Of a DNA stretch of 64,000 nt, positions 23,301-36,223 are shown one piece after another (position 1 is the stretch's first letter; every line of letters starts with the position of its first letter). Below the pieces are notes generated by a model that had not been told where the DNA came from, made no database searches, and was given only the letters and a program-made list of their open reading frames with translations. The stretch comes from Pontederia crassipes (taxonomy: Eukaryota; Streptophyta; Magnoliopsida; Commelinales; Pontederiaceae). The position numbers and the translations under genes were made by a program. The stretch covers positions 69,972,077 through 70,036,076 of the forward strand of contig CM060194.1 in the NCBI GenBank assembly GCA_030549335.1, read 5' to 3'.

Positions 23301-23768
23301 TTGCATGAAGTGTGATTACAACCATAATTCATTTCAGATGATAAAAAATAACAATTTGCAAATCTTAGAGACATGGGATTTTCTTATTTTTGTTTTTCTT
23401 TCAAATGTTTACATATGGAGGCAAACAAGATCTCATCTTAATATGGCACAAGGCACAATTTCATAGCAGAGGGAGCCTTGAAGTTCACCCACGGAGACAT
23501 CTCAATCATCAAGGAAGGGGAGGAGTGAGGGAAGATGAAGGAACAATTGTGACAATGGTAAGCATGACCTATGTCAAGGCTGCACCAGATGGGGGCGAAG
23601 ATGAACTTGAGGACCTTCTTGTACTCGACGAGGCCAACCAACGAGCTGCAGCAGACATGGCAATTTGTCGCCTTCTTGAGGATGTGCCGGCTCATTGCTC
23701 CAATCCTCTAGCAAAGAAGAACATCTTTTTTCCCTCCCTTCTAATAGTTTGATCAGGTTGTTGTGCAT
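20351..23768. repeat. 1,707-bp direct tandem duplication
   Basis: Unit 1 is 20351-22057 and unit 2 is 22058-23764. Every feature recurs at an offset of exactly 1,707 bp, for example the reading frames starting at 20829/22536, 21254/22961 and 21683/23390, which translate identically. The only difference I noticed is one base in aagcatcgttg versus aagcatcattg. The junction shares the 4-base word gcat, found at the start of unit 1, at the unit border and at the end of unit 2. The unit is AT-rich with a more GC-balanced 250-bp patch near its 3' end (21740-22000). No known protein family was recognised in it. Confidence 0.95.
21683..22045 (+). other. 120-codon open frame of unknown nature (repeat unit 1)
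   Basis: This open frame in the balanced-composition patch of repeat unit 1 is repeated exactly at 23390-23752. On the opposite strand an overlapping frame also stays open (about 85 codons, with several Cys and His). Neither shows a family signature I recognise. The patch may be a fragment of a former gene or transposon; function is unknown and coding status doubtful. Confidence 0.25.
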
Positions 23769-24052
23769 CTCCACCTTTTTAAGTTCCTCTGAGCCCATCC
23801 TCTCGTCGGCCTACTCTATGGCCCTCAGTCTTGACAAGGTCCTCTTCAGCTTCATTTGTGCTTGTCATCCTCTTCCTCTATATTAAAAGGAAGCACTGAT
23901 CGGTTGAACAATATCAAGGAGAGAAAAAAACACATATAGGAGGACGAAGTAATAATAATTAAGTGGAATCGTAAAGATTGTCGATTGTCCATTAAATCCA
24001 ACATATGAAAGTTAACATTGTATTTTGCAGCGCAAAAATTGAGTTGTACATC

Positions 24053-25020
24053 CTTATATATATAGGATTAATGTAGGTGTAACACCTCTTAGTGACAAAC
24101 ATTGTGTAACTCCATAATTTAGATGGTTGGATCCAATGAATGATCCAGATTGACCTAACCTCCTCCCTTATGAGCATCGTCGACCTTCCTTCTTCTTTTA
24201 ATCTGACGGTCGTAGGCGGCCTCTTAGGTGAAACATTATGTGACACCCTAATATGGATCGTTGAATCCAACAATAGTCCAGATTGATCTAACCTCCTCCC
24301 CTCTCCCATATTAATGTGCTAACCTTCCCTCTTCTTTTGATCCCACAGTCGCCAATGCCTGTCGTCGTTGGCCCACCAGCGTCGAGATAGAGCTAGTGAG
24401 TAGGGACGGGGGCAGTGATAGGAGGATGACAACGAGAGAGGGGATGACGAGGGTGGCGATTAGAGGACAGGGGCAAGAGAAGAGAGGACAAGAGCGGGCA
24501 TCGGAAGGGTGATCACAGAGGGGTGGGGAGGACATTTGCGGAGGGATCGGGTGCTCACGGGGAGGTGGGGTGGGGGGAAGGGGGCATCGATCGGAGTCGA
24601 GGCGCACAGAAGTGATGAAGGGAGAAGGAGGTTGCAAAGGTCGGGGGCGGGGTGCTGATGGTTGTCCGATCGATCATCGAGGTTGTCCACCCACATGTCG
24701 TGGATCTCCACTAACTCGTCATCAATGGTTCCTTCGACATCTCCGGTCGATTGCTCACAAAGCAATCCTCGACGCGGCTGACGATCGTGGGGGGAGCTTG
24801 AGGCGGTGGGCTTGGAAGAGGTTGTCAAGGTCGGGATCAGGGTGCCGACGGTGACGATGCTCGAAGGTTGGAGAGGTGTGGTGGCGCTCAGAGGGGACAA
24901 ATGGATCATATTAGAAAGCCCTTTCATTTGAACCATAGATGTAAGACAAATGGTTCATATTTGGGGTTAGACAATATTTCACGTAAGAAGTGTTACACTT
25001 CCATTAACTCCTATATGAAT
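24053..25020. mobile_element. TIR element with GC-rich core (MITE/Pack-type candidate)
   Basis: The left end (about 24053-24110) reads tataggattaatgtaggtg, then taacacctcttagtgacaaa. The right end, read as reverse complement from about 25020 to 24960, is closely similar: tataggagttaatggaagtg, then taacacttcttacgtgaaat. Between them are two imperfect direct repeats of about 130 bp (24091-24219 and 24229-24357, sharing ctaacctcctccc) and a GC-rich core (about 24380-24900) with no recognisable protein. The layout suggests a non-autonomous DNA transposon, possibly carrying captured genomic DNA. No clear target-site duplication was found. Confidence 0.6.
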
Positions 25021-25671
25021 ATATGTATCTTATATATAATAGAAAATAAAAAATTTAGAATGTTGAAAACTTTAAAATAAAGATTAGTATAAACTATAAA
25101 AAGTGAAATAATTATTAATCGTATATTATAGCACAAATAAATAAAAAGTTTCGTATATTAATCATTTCAAATTTACTATCAGATATTAATAAATAATTAT
25201 TCAACCCTCTTATATCATCAAAATTCAACTAAAAGTGAATTTTCACTTAGAAACATTCAATGAATAATATAATCGTAAATATAAAATCCACATCCTCATA
25301 ATATAACTTCTTTTAACCTGTTTCGTTGCCCTAGCTTTATAATCTTATTGCCTCCAAATGTCATCCAAGAACCGGCCCCAAAAGTTACGATCCCAAATTC
25401 TATGGTGACCAACTTTTGACGCTCGCTGTTTTCGTGGTTCCGCCGCCGTCGCCGACTTGCCGCAACCGGTTCGTACCCTTCTCTCTCCCTCGATCCCTCG
25501 TACCCTCCCATCCTGCTCTGCTCATGAAGACGAAGATTTATGTTAATCCTTTTTAATTTTTTTTCTCTCCGACAACAAATTCATTTGGAATCCATTCCAT
25601 TTCCTCAAGTTCGCCTTGATTTGGTATATTATATCAGTCAAATTTGTTTTATTATGTTCTTCCTCCTTTAG
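25021..25671. other. Spacer and 5' leader of SPC12 gene
   Basis: AT-rich spacer to about 25370, then a more GC-balanced stretch (25380-25520) likely to be promoter and 5' leader of the downstream gene. A pyrimidine-rich tract ending in ttcctcctttag abuts the ATG exactly, implying a leader intron that ends at 25671. Confidence 0.45.
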
Positions 25672-25953
25672 ATGGATTGGCAAGGACAGAAAAAGGTTGA
25701 ATTCCTCATGCAGATCCTGCTGGCCTTATTTGCTGTGGCCGCATTTGGGGTCGGGTATTTCATTGGTTCATATCGCATGATGCTGCTCATCTACGCGGGA
25801 GGCGTAGTACTGACTGCCCTGATCACTGTGCCCAATTGGCCTTTCTTCAATCGCCACCAACTTAAGTGGTTGCATCCAAGCGAAGCCGATCGTCACCCCA
25901 AGCCGCAGGTGAGTTCAACCACTCTGAAGAAGAAGTCATCAAAGAACAAGTGA
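25672..25953 (+). CDS. SPCS1: Signal peptidase complex subunit 1 (SPC12)
   Basis: This is a small non-catalytic subunit of the ER signal peptidase complex. The 93-residue protein opens with MDWQGQKKVEFLMQILL, has two transmembrane helices (about residues 12-32 and 37-55) joined by the short YFIGSYRMM turn, and continues with VPNWPFFNRHQLKWL and a Lys-rich tail (KKKSSKNK). Length, topology and the WPFFNRHxLxWL block all fit plant SPC12. The whole CDS lies in one exon that begins at an AG acceptor directly before the ATG. Confidence 0.92.
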   Translation: MDWQGQKKVEFLMQILLALFAVAAFGVGYFIGSYRMMLLIYAGGVVLTALITVPNWPFFNRHQLKWLHPSEADRHPKPQVSSTTLKKKSSKNK

Positions 25954-27826
25954 ATCTAGGTTCCAGTGCAGTTTGGAGGATTTTGCAAGGCTTAATTAGA
26001 ATGATTGTATGCTCTAGGATGATGCAAATCGTTGATGTTGCTGAAAGTGAATCATTTCATTTCGTTGTTTTAGAGGACTGAACTATGACAGATTACATAA
26101 TGAGGAAATAAGCATTTGACACAAAGGGGTTTACCACCCTAGATTTGTTCTTTCCCATGTTTGTCTGAAATAGGTTGATTGCGTTTAGTCACCTCTATCA
26201 GTTTTTGATAATCTCCTCTAAAAAAAATATCAGTTTTTTATAATCTTGTTTGATAAGATTACAGTTTATCCGTCAAAAATAAAATTGTTTACAAATACAC
26301 AGTCTGTCTTATAAGGTTCTGTACAGATGTTTTATCCCCTATGAATTATGCCAATATGTTTCCTACATCTTTTTGAGGACCATCATAACAGGTTCTGTAC
26401 AAACGTCTTTCTTTCCATGATGTTGAATGCTTTGCATATGCCTCAATATTTCTGTAGTATGGTGGTGTGATGGTTTTCATGCTAGAATCCATTGTAAAGT
26501 TCTGGTGTATCTCCTAAGGAGTTGGATGTCTGTCTATTGGTAGTCAAATTATGACATTGGAACTAGGAAAGTGCAGCCTTATCTGCCTTTTACCTTTAGA
26601 AAAAAAACCTTATCTGCCTTTGCCTCATCAATCATGTTGTTAACATGTAGCATCTTTTTTATGTCTAAAATGGACAGTAATGTTTTTGAATCTAACAATC
26701 CAATGTGAAAAGGTTGATTCATAATGTGTCATGTTTTATTGCTTGTTCTTGCATGTTTGATTAGTTTCTTTTTTTTTTAAAACAAATTTGATTAGCTTCG
26801 TAAGAGTGAATGCTGTTGAATGATTATCTTCTTAACACTATTATCCTGATTCTTGTTTGTTAAAAAACAAAATCATTTCCATGAACTTTGTTAGGGACTA
26901 TTATTCTATATGCCAATGGATGATGCATGCATTTTGCATTGTTTTATGCATTTTTTTTTAGAATTTAGTATGAAAAAAGGCTTCATATGCAGATGTGATA
27001 ATTTATTACTTCTTTTTTTTTCTGTTTTTGGTACTGAAATCTGATCCCGTCTACTTGCTTTCCCTATACAAAGATATAATGTGATGTTTGCAAAATAGAC
27101 AATCATAATGTAAGCCATATGCATTCTATGCCATGGAAGTGGTTAATTGTCGGAGCATTGGCATTTAAGTATGGAATGCCTTCTCAGTGTTTTTATTGAA
27201 AAAACATACTGTTTTATCTTACTTGCCTAAGCTAAATCAGTCCATTGTGGAAGCATTAACATTTACATCATGTCAGCTGAATTTTGTACGCCTTTCGATT
27301 GATTTCACCAAGATTTTCTCCTTTAAGCTTGTTCCGCCTTCTATTTTCTGTAGTCTACATTCCGCGTGCTAGCCTTTTTCATGGATGCTGGTTTTTCATC
27401 TGTAGTTTTTGTTTTCCGCACACACGAGCAAAATTTGTTCAGCTGGTGCTGGTTTCATATGTTAAATGTCTCAATGCAAAGTGTTTTGAATTGTCTTCAA
27501 ATGAGACTTAAGATCACCAATGGAACCAAACAATCTATCCAGTAGTGCATGCCATGGTACGGTATTTCCGTTCAGCACTGGAACGAGTAACTATCTCTTG
27601 CTTTTTGCTCGTCCAGTCCAATATTAATTATTGATAACTTAGATAAATATTCCAATTTTCAAATCCTCCTGATTGACTTTTTATTGATTTTGATATCACT
27701 GATTAGTTTGTCATGTTGCAGTTTTGGAATATTACCTTTGTTACCTCGGTCTCTTAATGTTTGTGTGTATTTGCCTCTTTTGTTATTCCTTTCCATGAAT
27801 TTCTTAAATTTACTAATCATTTGAAC
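25954..27826. other. Intergenic AT-rich spacer downstream of SPCS1
   Basis: This is the 3' UTR of SPCS1 followed by T-rich noncoding DNA. No protein, RNA gene or transposon end is recognised. Confidence 0.45.
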
Positions 27827-27956
27827 ATAGTTGATTAGGCTCATCAGAGTCCTTGATCAATTCATTGTTCTTTGCTGATAAAGATGTAGATATAGTTGAT
27901 TAGCCTCATCAGAGTCCTTGATCAATTCATTGTTCTTTGCTGATAAAGATGTAGAG
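27827..27956. repeat. 65-bp tandem duplication
   Basis: Two adjacent 65-bp units starting at 27827 and 27892 (atagttgattaggctcatca versus atagttgattagcctcatca) differ at one base in this stretch. A recent local duplication in noncoding DNA. Confidence 0.9.
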
Positions 27957-28340
27957 GTTATATTACACCCCCAACTTATGTGCATGGTTTACTGCCATAT
28001 TTCAACTGCAGGTATTATTTCCTCTTTTGAGGGAAAAAATAGTATTTCTTTTCTGAGTTGACTATAACATTAAGAATTTGTGGTCAATGATAGTATTCTT
28101 TTACTGGTAACACCTGTATGGCCCTGACGATCCCCAGATCACCGATGGCGGTACTTTCTGGATTCTGTTTATTACTTCCTTTAGGAAGGTTGAAAAATCC
28201 CTCCGAGCTTGACCGTTATAGCTGCTTTTTCTAGTATTTTCATCATCCTTGGATTAGAAAACAACTTCAACATGTCTGATGTGTCGGGGTTATAGATTTT
28301 ACTTTTTCCTAGTGTTTGAATTGAACCAATAATGTACTGG

Positions 28341-28373
28341 CAATAAGTGGTGAAAAAAAGTCACCACTTATTG
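28341..28373. repeat. Perfect 13-bp inverted repeat (hairpin)
   Basis: The arms caataagtggtga and tcaccacttattg are perfect reverse complements around a 7-base A-rich loop. No gene is adjacent, so it is more likely a transposon remnant than a terminator. Confidence 0.8.
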
Positions 28374-29472
28374 GTCAAAGGACAGTGATAAAAGGTCACT
28401 ATGCCCATGCAAGGTTTGGAAAAATCCCCTTAAATGTGATCAGTTGGTGACTACATGGTTGGATATTTCAATTTTTAATTTGGTCAAATTCAGATCTTCA
28501 ACATGCCATTATGTCGTGATCATTTTCAATTACAAGCGAGAGCTAGACAAGAAGTTAGAAAAATAAATTCTTAGGAAAATGGTGATATTTTGGTAGCGGA
28601 ATTGGCAGTAAATTAAAAACATTATGCTCATTTTCTGTATATGCATTTTTCGTATGATCTTGGATGTGTATTGAAGGCAGAGCGGCTAGTCTTCCTTGTG
28701 TTTTTGTTCCACATGAAACTCTGTCGTCCTTTCCCGTTTCAAAAAACATTGGCTGTTGTGTGGATACTGCCGCAACTTCAGGATGCAACACTGCTTGGAG
28801 TTTGATAATTTTTTAATTGCGCACTGCTCTTAGTTTGCTCGTTTTGCCCAGCTATTCTTGGCATGGTATTTTTCAATGGTCGCATTTGATGCTTTCCTAA
28901 CTGTAGCTCTTTCTTTGATCATATTATCAATATCAAGGTGATAATTTTGTCCCGTCTCGGAATGGTGCATTTCAGTGGTTGCATTTGATGTGTTTCTAAC
29001 AGATTCTCTCTCTTTCTTCTGTCATATTGTCAAGAAATTTGTTGTATTGCCATTCAAAATCTATACTCCTGCGGATTCACATTAAAAAGGTTAATAATAT
29101 GGAAATAGAAAAAAAAAGAGAAATATACCGTTTTTTTTTTGGAACAAATGCAATCATCGGATTAAAGTGGAGCCCCAAGAAGAACAATATGAACTAAACA
29201 TTTTTTAAATATTTGTTATACTTAAAATATTTTTATTATTTCAAATAATTCCAATAATTTTATGCTCTTTACACCTTTAATTAAATTGAGCAGTAGTACT
29301 TAAGTTATTTTGGTGTGGTCAAAGTTAACATTATTAATTGTCCCATTCTAAATAATTTGGTATGAAATTAATTAGAATATCTAAACTTGTGATGTGATGA
29401 TATATTATTATGATTATCTAGATCAAAAGTTGAATTTAACAATTTTGATAAATAGTTAATGTGATTAATCTT

Positions 29473-29494
29473 ATATATATATATATATATATAT
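29473..29494. repeat. (AT)n microsatellite
   Basis: An uninterrupted AT dinucleotide run of about 20 bp in the gene-poor region. Confidence 0.9.
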
Positions 29495-32405
29495 AAGTAA
29501 CTATTGTCTTAAATTAGGATCACCTTGAAAAAAAGGAAAGCACATCTATTTATTATTTCTACATGAAAAAAAAATGATACGATCCGAGCCTTTGCCTGAA
29601 GTTGTGGGTGAATGCCAAGGATAAGCTGTATCCATTCCAAGCGTTTTGGGATACAAAAATGAGATATGAGAATTAGTAGTTGTTTATTTGATCCTTGATA
29701 AATATATTATTCAGAGACTTTTTGAAGTGTTAATAATTTCGTACATTAATGGACACTTCAAAAAATAGAAACAATGTAAGGATCTTTTATATTTCGACAA
29801 ATATATTAACTTGCTATCGTACGAATTCCCAAAAAAAACATCCCCCCTTCAAAAGTTGACATTTATTTGTCCAACCTCGTGAACGATGTGCCTTTTTTTT
29901 TAAATCTCAGAGAAGGACCACGACGGACGAGTATTGACAATACTACGCCTGTTCATGAAGTGGAATGAATCTAATACGACCAATTAAATTTGATTATAAT
30001 CGACTTCAATCGACTCGAGTATGAACACTTGCACACCTAATTTAACTCACCGTATACCTAAGTTTTGTATTTCCATTTTGTGTTTAATTGAGAATTAACA
30101 ATTCATGTGTTTTATTCTAACATGTGTTTAGTTGGATACAGGAATACGATGGCACAAGATCCATGTGATATTTTTGCACTATGAAATACTGTGCATATTG
30201 TCCAATTATAAAATATAAATACTGTTATTTTTTATTTAAATCATCAATTAAACCATTGCTTTAAATGTTTTATCATTTACCTTTATTATACTTGCATTTT
30301 TACAAATATAAAGGAAAAAATATCACATGAATTCCTTGCATGTAATTATGGCTTAAACTCCCAATAGTTATTTTTAAGAAATAAAGTATAACAAATCAAA
30401 CTCATTTTAAATATGTTAATTTTTTTAAAAAAATATAGTTTTAATATAGTTTTATTTGTCAAAATTATTAGTTGCAATTTTCATTAAATATTTAGCCTCT
30501 TATATTTTTTATTATATAATTTATTTTTCGTTAAATATTAATATGTTGAAGATTATTTATGAAATATTAATTTTGTTAAAATTATTTTATTGACCTTAGT
30601 CCCAAGATTGATATAAGTTAATACGTGTCGTCCCTTGGATATAAGTGTCGGCTACATTTATAAATAGTATAATTAATTAAGTTGGGTATAAATATTTTTT
30701 TGAATTATTTTATCTTACATCCACTCAATTATAACTTAACGACTAACGATGAACTATGGACTTCTTCATTTTAATCTTGGAATTTGTATCATTTGATAAT
30801 TAGATTATTCTGTTAAGTTTATTAACTTTTTAAAAGTAACTTTTACATTTTAGTTTTAACCCCCTCCATACTTCTTTACGACAACAAAAAAGAAAAAAAA
30901 TTAACCACACGAGGAGAATATTTTGAATTAATAGTATATTTTTAAATATTACCTTTATTTATTATTATTTTAAATATTTAATATTTTAACAATAAAGTAA
31001 AACTTACAGTTTATAATTATTACAAAAAAAATATTTAAGTTATTTTGATGAAACTTAATGAAAGAATATAAATTTCAAATTAAGATAAGCTGTCTAAATT
31101 TTTTAAGTTTATAGTTTAAGTTTAAATGTCAAATAAGATATAGTTCAGTTGGTGACAAAGATTTTTTTTATTATGACCAAAATGTATATAAAAAAATCGA
31201 CTATGAATTTGATAAAATAGGGGATAAAACCTTATTCACTAGTTTATAGTCTAGCCCACATACTTTTGTTTGATATTATGGATGAGATAGATGGACGAAA
31301 TGAAGGATGGTGAACTATTATAAAATTATTTTTGGAGATAGATAGATTCATTATATATAGGATAAGTTTGATTAATTTAGTCTATAGATACAAATTGTGG
31401 TAATGTGAATTGAGGGAGACTAATTTAAATAAAAGTCCATATTATCCTTTTAAATAGATTTACATCTTTATTTATATCTAATTGATGTAAAAAAAGGCGT
31501 AAACTTGATGCAAATAATAATCATGTGAGTTGTTTTATAATGAGTTCGGAATCACGAACTTAATCATGTTTATGTATTTTTAGAAATAGTATCCAAATAC
31601 ATTTGGTTTATGAGTTAATATATGACTAGAGAAATAAAAGAATATAGGGGAAATCCTGCCCTTGGGCCGCATACTAACAAGATAAACATGAAGAACTCGC
31701 TATTTGGTTGCGAAATAAAGAGTGGAATATATACTTATTCGTCATAATAATGTCAAATAAAAAAGTGATTAAGGATAAGATAAAAAAGAATTTGTAGACA
31801 TACATTGTTTCATAACAACAAACTCTTGTTACGAAAGAGTACAAATATCATTTAATCTTTATTTTTTTTGAAAAACTAAAAACCACGACGTAATATTAAT
31901 TTTAATTATTACTAAAATAAAATTTTAACAACCAAATACAAATAAAATTAATTAGATAGGATATCATATTGTTTAGAATATATCCACTTGTTCCGTTTAC
32001 GAATATTCTTAATCCAAAGAGTCTGAGTACGCAAGTGCCCCAAGAATGCACCATCCTTACGGTCCAACAAGAGCTGGTTCAATGCTCATTATCAATGTCC
32101 CCAAAAAGGATTGCAACTGTCCACGAAGACGCAACCAACCAGGATTAATTGAACTCATTGGAGAGAGAAATACGTCTGAGGCTCCCTAAATCCGCAGCTT
32201 GCATTGCATGGTCCAATGAGAGGAAGAGAGAGAGTGAGAGAGAGAGAGAGAAAGAGAAAGGCAATCGCTGCTGTCTCTGCGGCCACATGAGATGAGGTCC
32301 ATGACAAAAGCTGTCAAGGGCATGCTGCCAAATATTCACTTCGACTAAGGCTCTCGAGAATCTGGACAATTTGCTGCTGCGATTCAGAACCCATATCCCA
32401 CGTCG

Positions 32406-32408
<3 letters not shown>

Positions 32409-32438
<30 letters not shown>
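32409..32438. repeat. (GA)n microsatellite
   Basis: This is an uninterrupted GA tract of about 28 bp. A second, interrupted GA tract is at 32220-32262. Confidence 0.9.
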
Positions 32439-32443
<5 letters not shown>

Positions 32444-34990
32444 GGATTCATTGAGTGGTTGGCCGGCTACAATAATTCCTTTGGTTGTTATTGTCACATG
32501 GTGATAAAAAGAACAACAATAATGATAAAAAAATAATAATTGGAGTAAAAGGGACATGGTGGTGGTGGATAAGGCGACCCTTGGGACATTCCAAGAGCCG
32601 TTTTTTGTTTCAAGATCCATCCACGTCCTCCTGGATTTTTTGACTCCCCCTTCGGATCCTTGCGCCCGGCGCGTCCTTGTTGCGTGCATGTGCGAATCCA
32701 CGGTTCCTGCATTTGCACAGCCATGCAATTGTCATTTAATCCAAAATACATAAAATAAACATTATTATTGCATATATAAACAAGTTAATTTTTTTGGGTT
32801 CAGGATTACAAGTGCTCGAATTATTTATTTCTTGATCATGTGATAATTTTAAAATTAATTCAAATCCAAAATTACTAAAAACTCGTGGAACGTTTGGAAT
32901 TTAACTCTGATCGCAAAGAAGTTAATTCAATACAGTGAAAAAGAAAGTAGTGTTAATTGTGAATCAACTCCCTGTAGCAGTACGGATTAACGTGAACCTC
33001 AGATTGGTGGAAAGAATATACATTATTGTAAAAAGAAATATGAATTAGCAACAAAAAAGTACATGATTGCCATAAGCTAATTAATCACAAGTGGAGTTAC
33101 ATAAGCTGTTATATTACTATATTAGTAGAGTCAATGAGGAGTACTCACGATTTGTATTAAGATTTTTTTTGTTAAAAAAAGAGCAAATAAGAACCACTGA
33201 TGAGTCAATTTTACTTCACCATGTTACGTTAATTGCGTACTTGATCAACGATAGCTTATTAATCACATGAGTGAACGGAGATATTGGTTGCGTCTAGATT
33301 TCGTTTCATATATAATTTATTGGCATTATTGCCATCTCACATCATAATAGTGCAAATTGAAACCTTTGGATGACTTAATTCCATTAATTTGAAATGTGCA
33401 GAAAACTTGCCATCATAAGGTAGAATTCTATCACTGAAAAAAAGTAGACTTCTGGATGACAATGAATATTTAGAATTCTCTTAATTATCCACACATAAAC
33501 ACACACAAAAAAAAGGAGTTTGGGAGGTAGATCTTAATCTTAATTCAGTATGTTTCAATTATCAATTTTTACTGACTGATATCTGCCTCAAATAGTTGTT
33601 CTAGAATATCTAAATTGCAGAATGCTCGGTTTGACTTGTTGCCAACTCTTGATGAGGCATTTAGATTATCTGAAATATTTCCTGACATGCCAACTGTGTT
33701 TTGTACTTGGTTTCTTCTTCTTATATCCTTCATCTACACTTTCTTATGCAAAATTTGTACATTTTGCACCTCAATCAGTGACACAGCTTTGAGAAATTGT
33801 CAACGTGCATGTCCTAGATGAATCGAAATATCAATTCCATATTTATGTTAAATCTTGTTTATGATAATTTTTGCTATGGTATTTAACTGATACTTGTAGA
33901 GGAATTTAAAGAAACAGCTGTACATGTCTTTTTTCAAGAGGAAAGAAAATGATAACTTTCTATGTACTTTGATGTAGACTTAGATGCCTCTTCAATTGAA
34001 TCAAAAGGAATAAAAATATGAGACAAAATCCTCCATACCTCCATGTTTGCAAAGATGATACTCTTGATCATTTCTAGGATGTCCTTTTTATGTAACTAAA
34101 GGCCATTAATCTCTCACCTTTTTTGGCTTTAAATTAAACTTCTTTTTCTTATGTATATCAAGAATCCGTGAATATCTCCTACTTGAGTGGTTAAAAGGTC
34201 CTCATTGTCATGAATAAGACTTTAACTATCCTAAGAGACATAAGAATTTATTTTTTTTAGGATTAACTTAAACATCCCATGTTTTAATATCTCTGTTGTA
34301 CTAGTCATTATCCTCTTTGTAGCACAGAGAAAAAATAATAATGAATTCAGCATTAAGATAACCATTAAAGAAGCTCTCACATAGTTGTCTATTAAATATT
34401 TTAAAATGCTTAACAACGACCAACATGAAATAATAATTATTTCTGAGTGAAGGAGAGGTGGCCAGCTTGAGCTATTACAAATCCTTCAACCAGAACTGAA
34501 ATTACTTGGTGGCCCCTGACAGCTGGGCCAATCCTGTTTGATCAAGGACAGCTTCCCAAATAGTGCTCTGGGTAACACCCATGTCTGAATTTCCAATTGC
34601 AGACTGAGAGAGTCATTTGAATTTCACACATAATTGAAAGAAAGAGAGTTTTTTTCGGTCGAGATGAATTATTAGCATTCGACTAATTCGATATTCGGAC
34701 GAGAGTGATATAAATAAATTTTAATCAAAAGGATGACTCTGGAAATCGAAGATCATTAACATTTAAGAATATCAAAATATAATTTCGCTATTCAATTGTG
34801 CCGATCATTCTCGGTGGAAGGAGAGATTTTTTTAGAGCTTTACTTCGAACTAATATGTTTCATCTGAATCTGACGGATGAGATTACATGGCGCAAACGAA
34901 AGACTTAGAAATTGTTGAATATTGGCAACGTGTAAATTACTTGGTGTTATCTATTCCCTGGATTCAACTGCCTGTGCCTTAGTTGCTTCC

Positions 34991-36223
34991 AAATATATAA
35001 AGATTGGAAATGCCCAGACCAAAGACAGCACTGCAGAACTAAACATCCTCAAACCTCCATTTTTGCATGCAGGCCGTCAGCATTGCCCGCCTCCCTCACT
35101 CCCAGCACGCGCTCCACCGCCGAGACGCCGCGCCCCGCTGACAGGCAGATTGCTGGGTAGGATGCTTGCCGGGCGCCTCCAGCCGAGGAGCTGCACGCGC
35201 GTGAACCCAGGCGCCGCTGGCTGTCGGCTCCCCTGAGCTTTCCACAGGTTTGAGCTGAGCCCCTCATGTTTCAGCCCTATGTCTGCTTGAGATCTTTGTT
35301 ACGTCGAAAGCTCTTTAATCTCGTTTTTCTTCTTATAAATTTCCCCTTCAAATGGTCATGTCATTTTTGTTTCTTCTATTTTTCCTCCTTATGAACTTGT
35401 TCGACAAGAGAAGGCGATTGTCTGTTGTTGCTGATACATAGTCAGATTATCACCTCATCCCACCGTATACACCCAACTTTATGAACGATGGAGGAATAAA
35501 TTTTATCAGTTTTTTTTTTTTTGTATGCAATCATTCCTCCTTTCCATTTTCGTTTTAGTCAATGATACAGAACTGATCAGCTTCTGTATTTGGCGTCTCA
35601 ACTCTTTAACCATTGCCACCTCTTTCGCTAGTTCTTTGCTGCACTGTGGGATGCAAAGCTCCTGCCCGGTGCACTCAAGAAGAGATGCTAATCACTACCA
35701 AGATCCAGCGTAGTTAGTATAATTGCAATCTAAATATTTCAAACATTATATTAAGCCAATCAGTATTTTCTTGACTTATGGTTGCTGCATTGATAATAAT
35801 TATATCTTAGAAGTTAGAAGTTAATGTGATGATTGCGATTCAATTGAGAAGACACCATCTATGATCTATCAATCTCTTATTTCTTATCTTTTGGTTCTAA
35901 GACGCATTACACTAAATCTACATGTTTTTAGGTTCACACGTTATGTATATTTCTAAAGTAGAGAAAAAAGAGATAAACGAGACAACTCGAACCGGTAAAT
36001 GGATCATTATCAACCATCTACTGGTCACCTCATGGATTCAATGATTGGTCCGATCATGAGAATACTTGTTGAAATAACCATATGAAATTTCTGAATTCTT
36101 GTCACAAACTTTACAGATGCATCTGCTGCCATTTCAGAATCCCAGTTATCAGGAGCATATATCAACCAAGAACACACACCACCTCGCTGTAAGGTTCACC
36201 ACCTGTGATAAACTCAGAACGCA
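34991..36223 (+). promoter_or_regulatory. Probable promoter and 5' leader of CLC gene
   Basis: A GC-rich island at 35060-35240 in otherwise AT-rich DNA ends at ccacag|gtttgag (GT at 35247-35248), compatible with a noncoding first exon and leader-intron donor for the CLC gene whose ATG is at 36224. The remaining sequence to 36223 would then be leader intron plus a short 5' UTR. This is inferred from composition and position only. Confidence 0.4.

Larger units (their letters stand above)
28374..34990. other. Long AT-rich gene-poor region
   Basis: I see no recognisable protein or RNA gene over about 6.6 kb. It contains an (AT)n microsatellite at about 29473-29494, GA-rich tracts at 32220-32262 and 32409-32438, and long A/T-rich runs (29100-31900). 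A balanced-composition island at about 32040-32730 has overlapping open frames without family signatures; it could be a promoter or an old exon. Confidence 0.5.

Noticed and set aside
28374-31900. Integrated pararetrovirus or other virus in the AT-rich region
   Set aside because: No reverse transcriptase, protease or coat motifs and no long open frames are visible.
32145-32753. Possible gene or miRNA precursor in the GC-balanced island at 32.1-32.7 kb
   Set aside because: No known miRNA sequence or protein motif was found. A ten-base match to the start of miR397 (tcattgagtg near 32449) does not extend.
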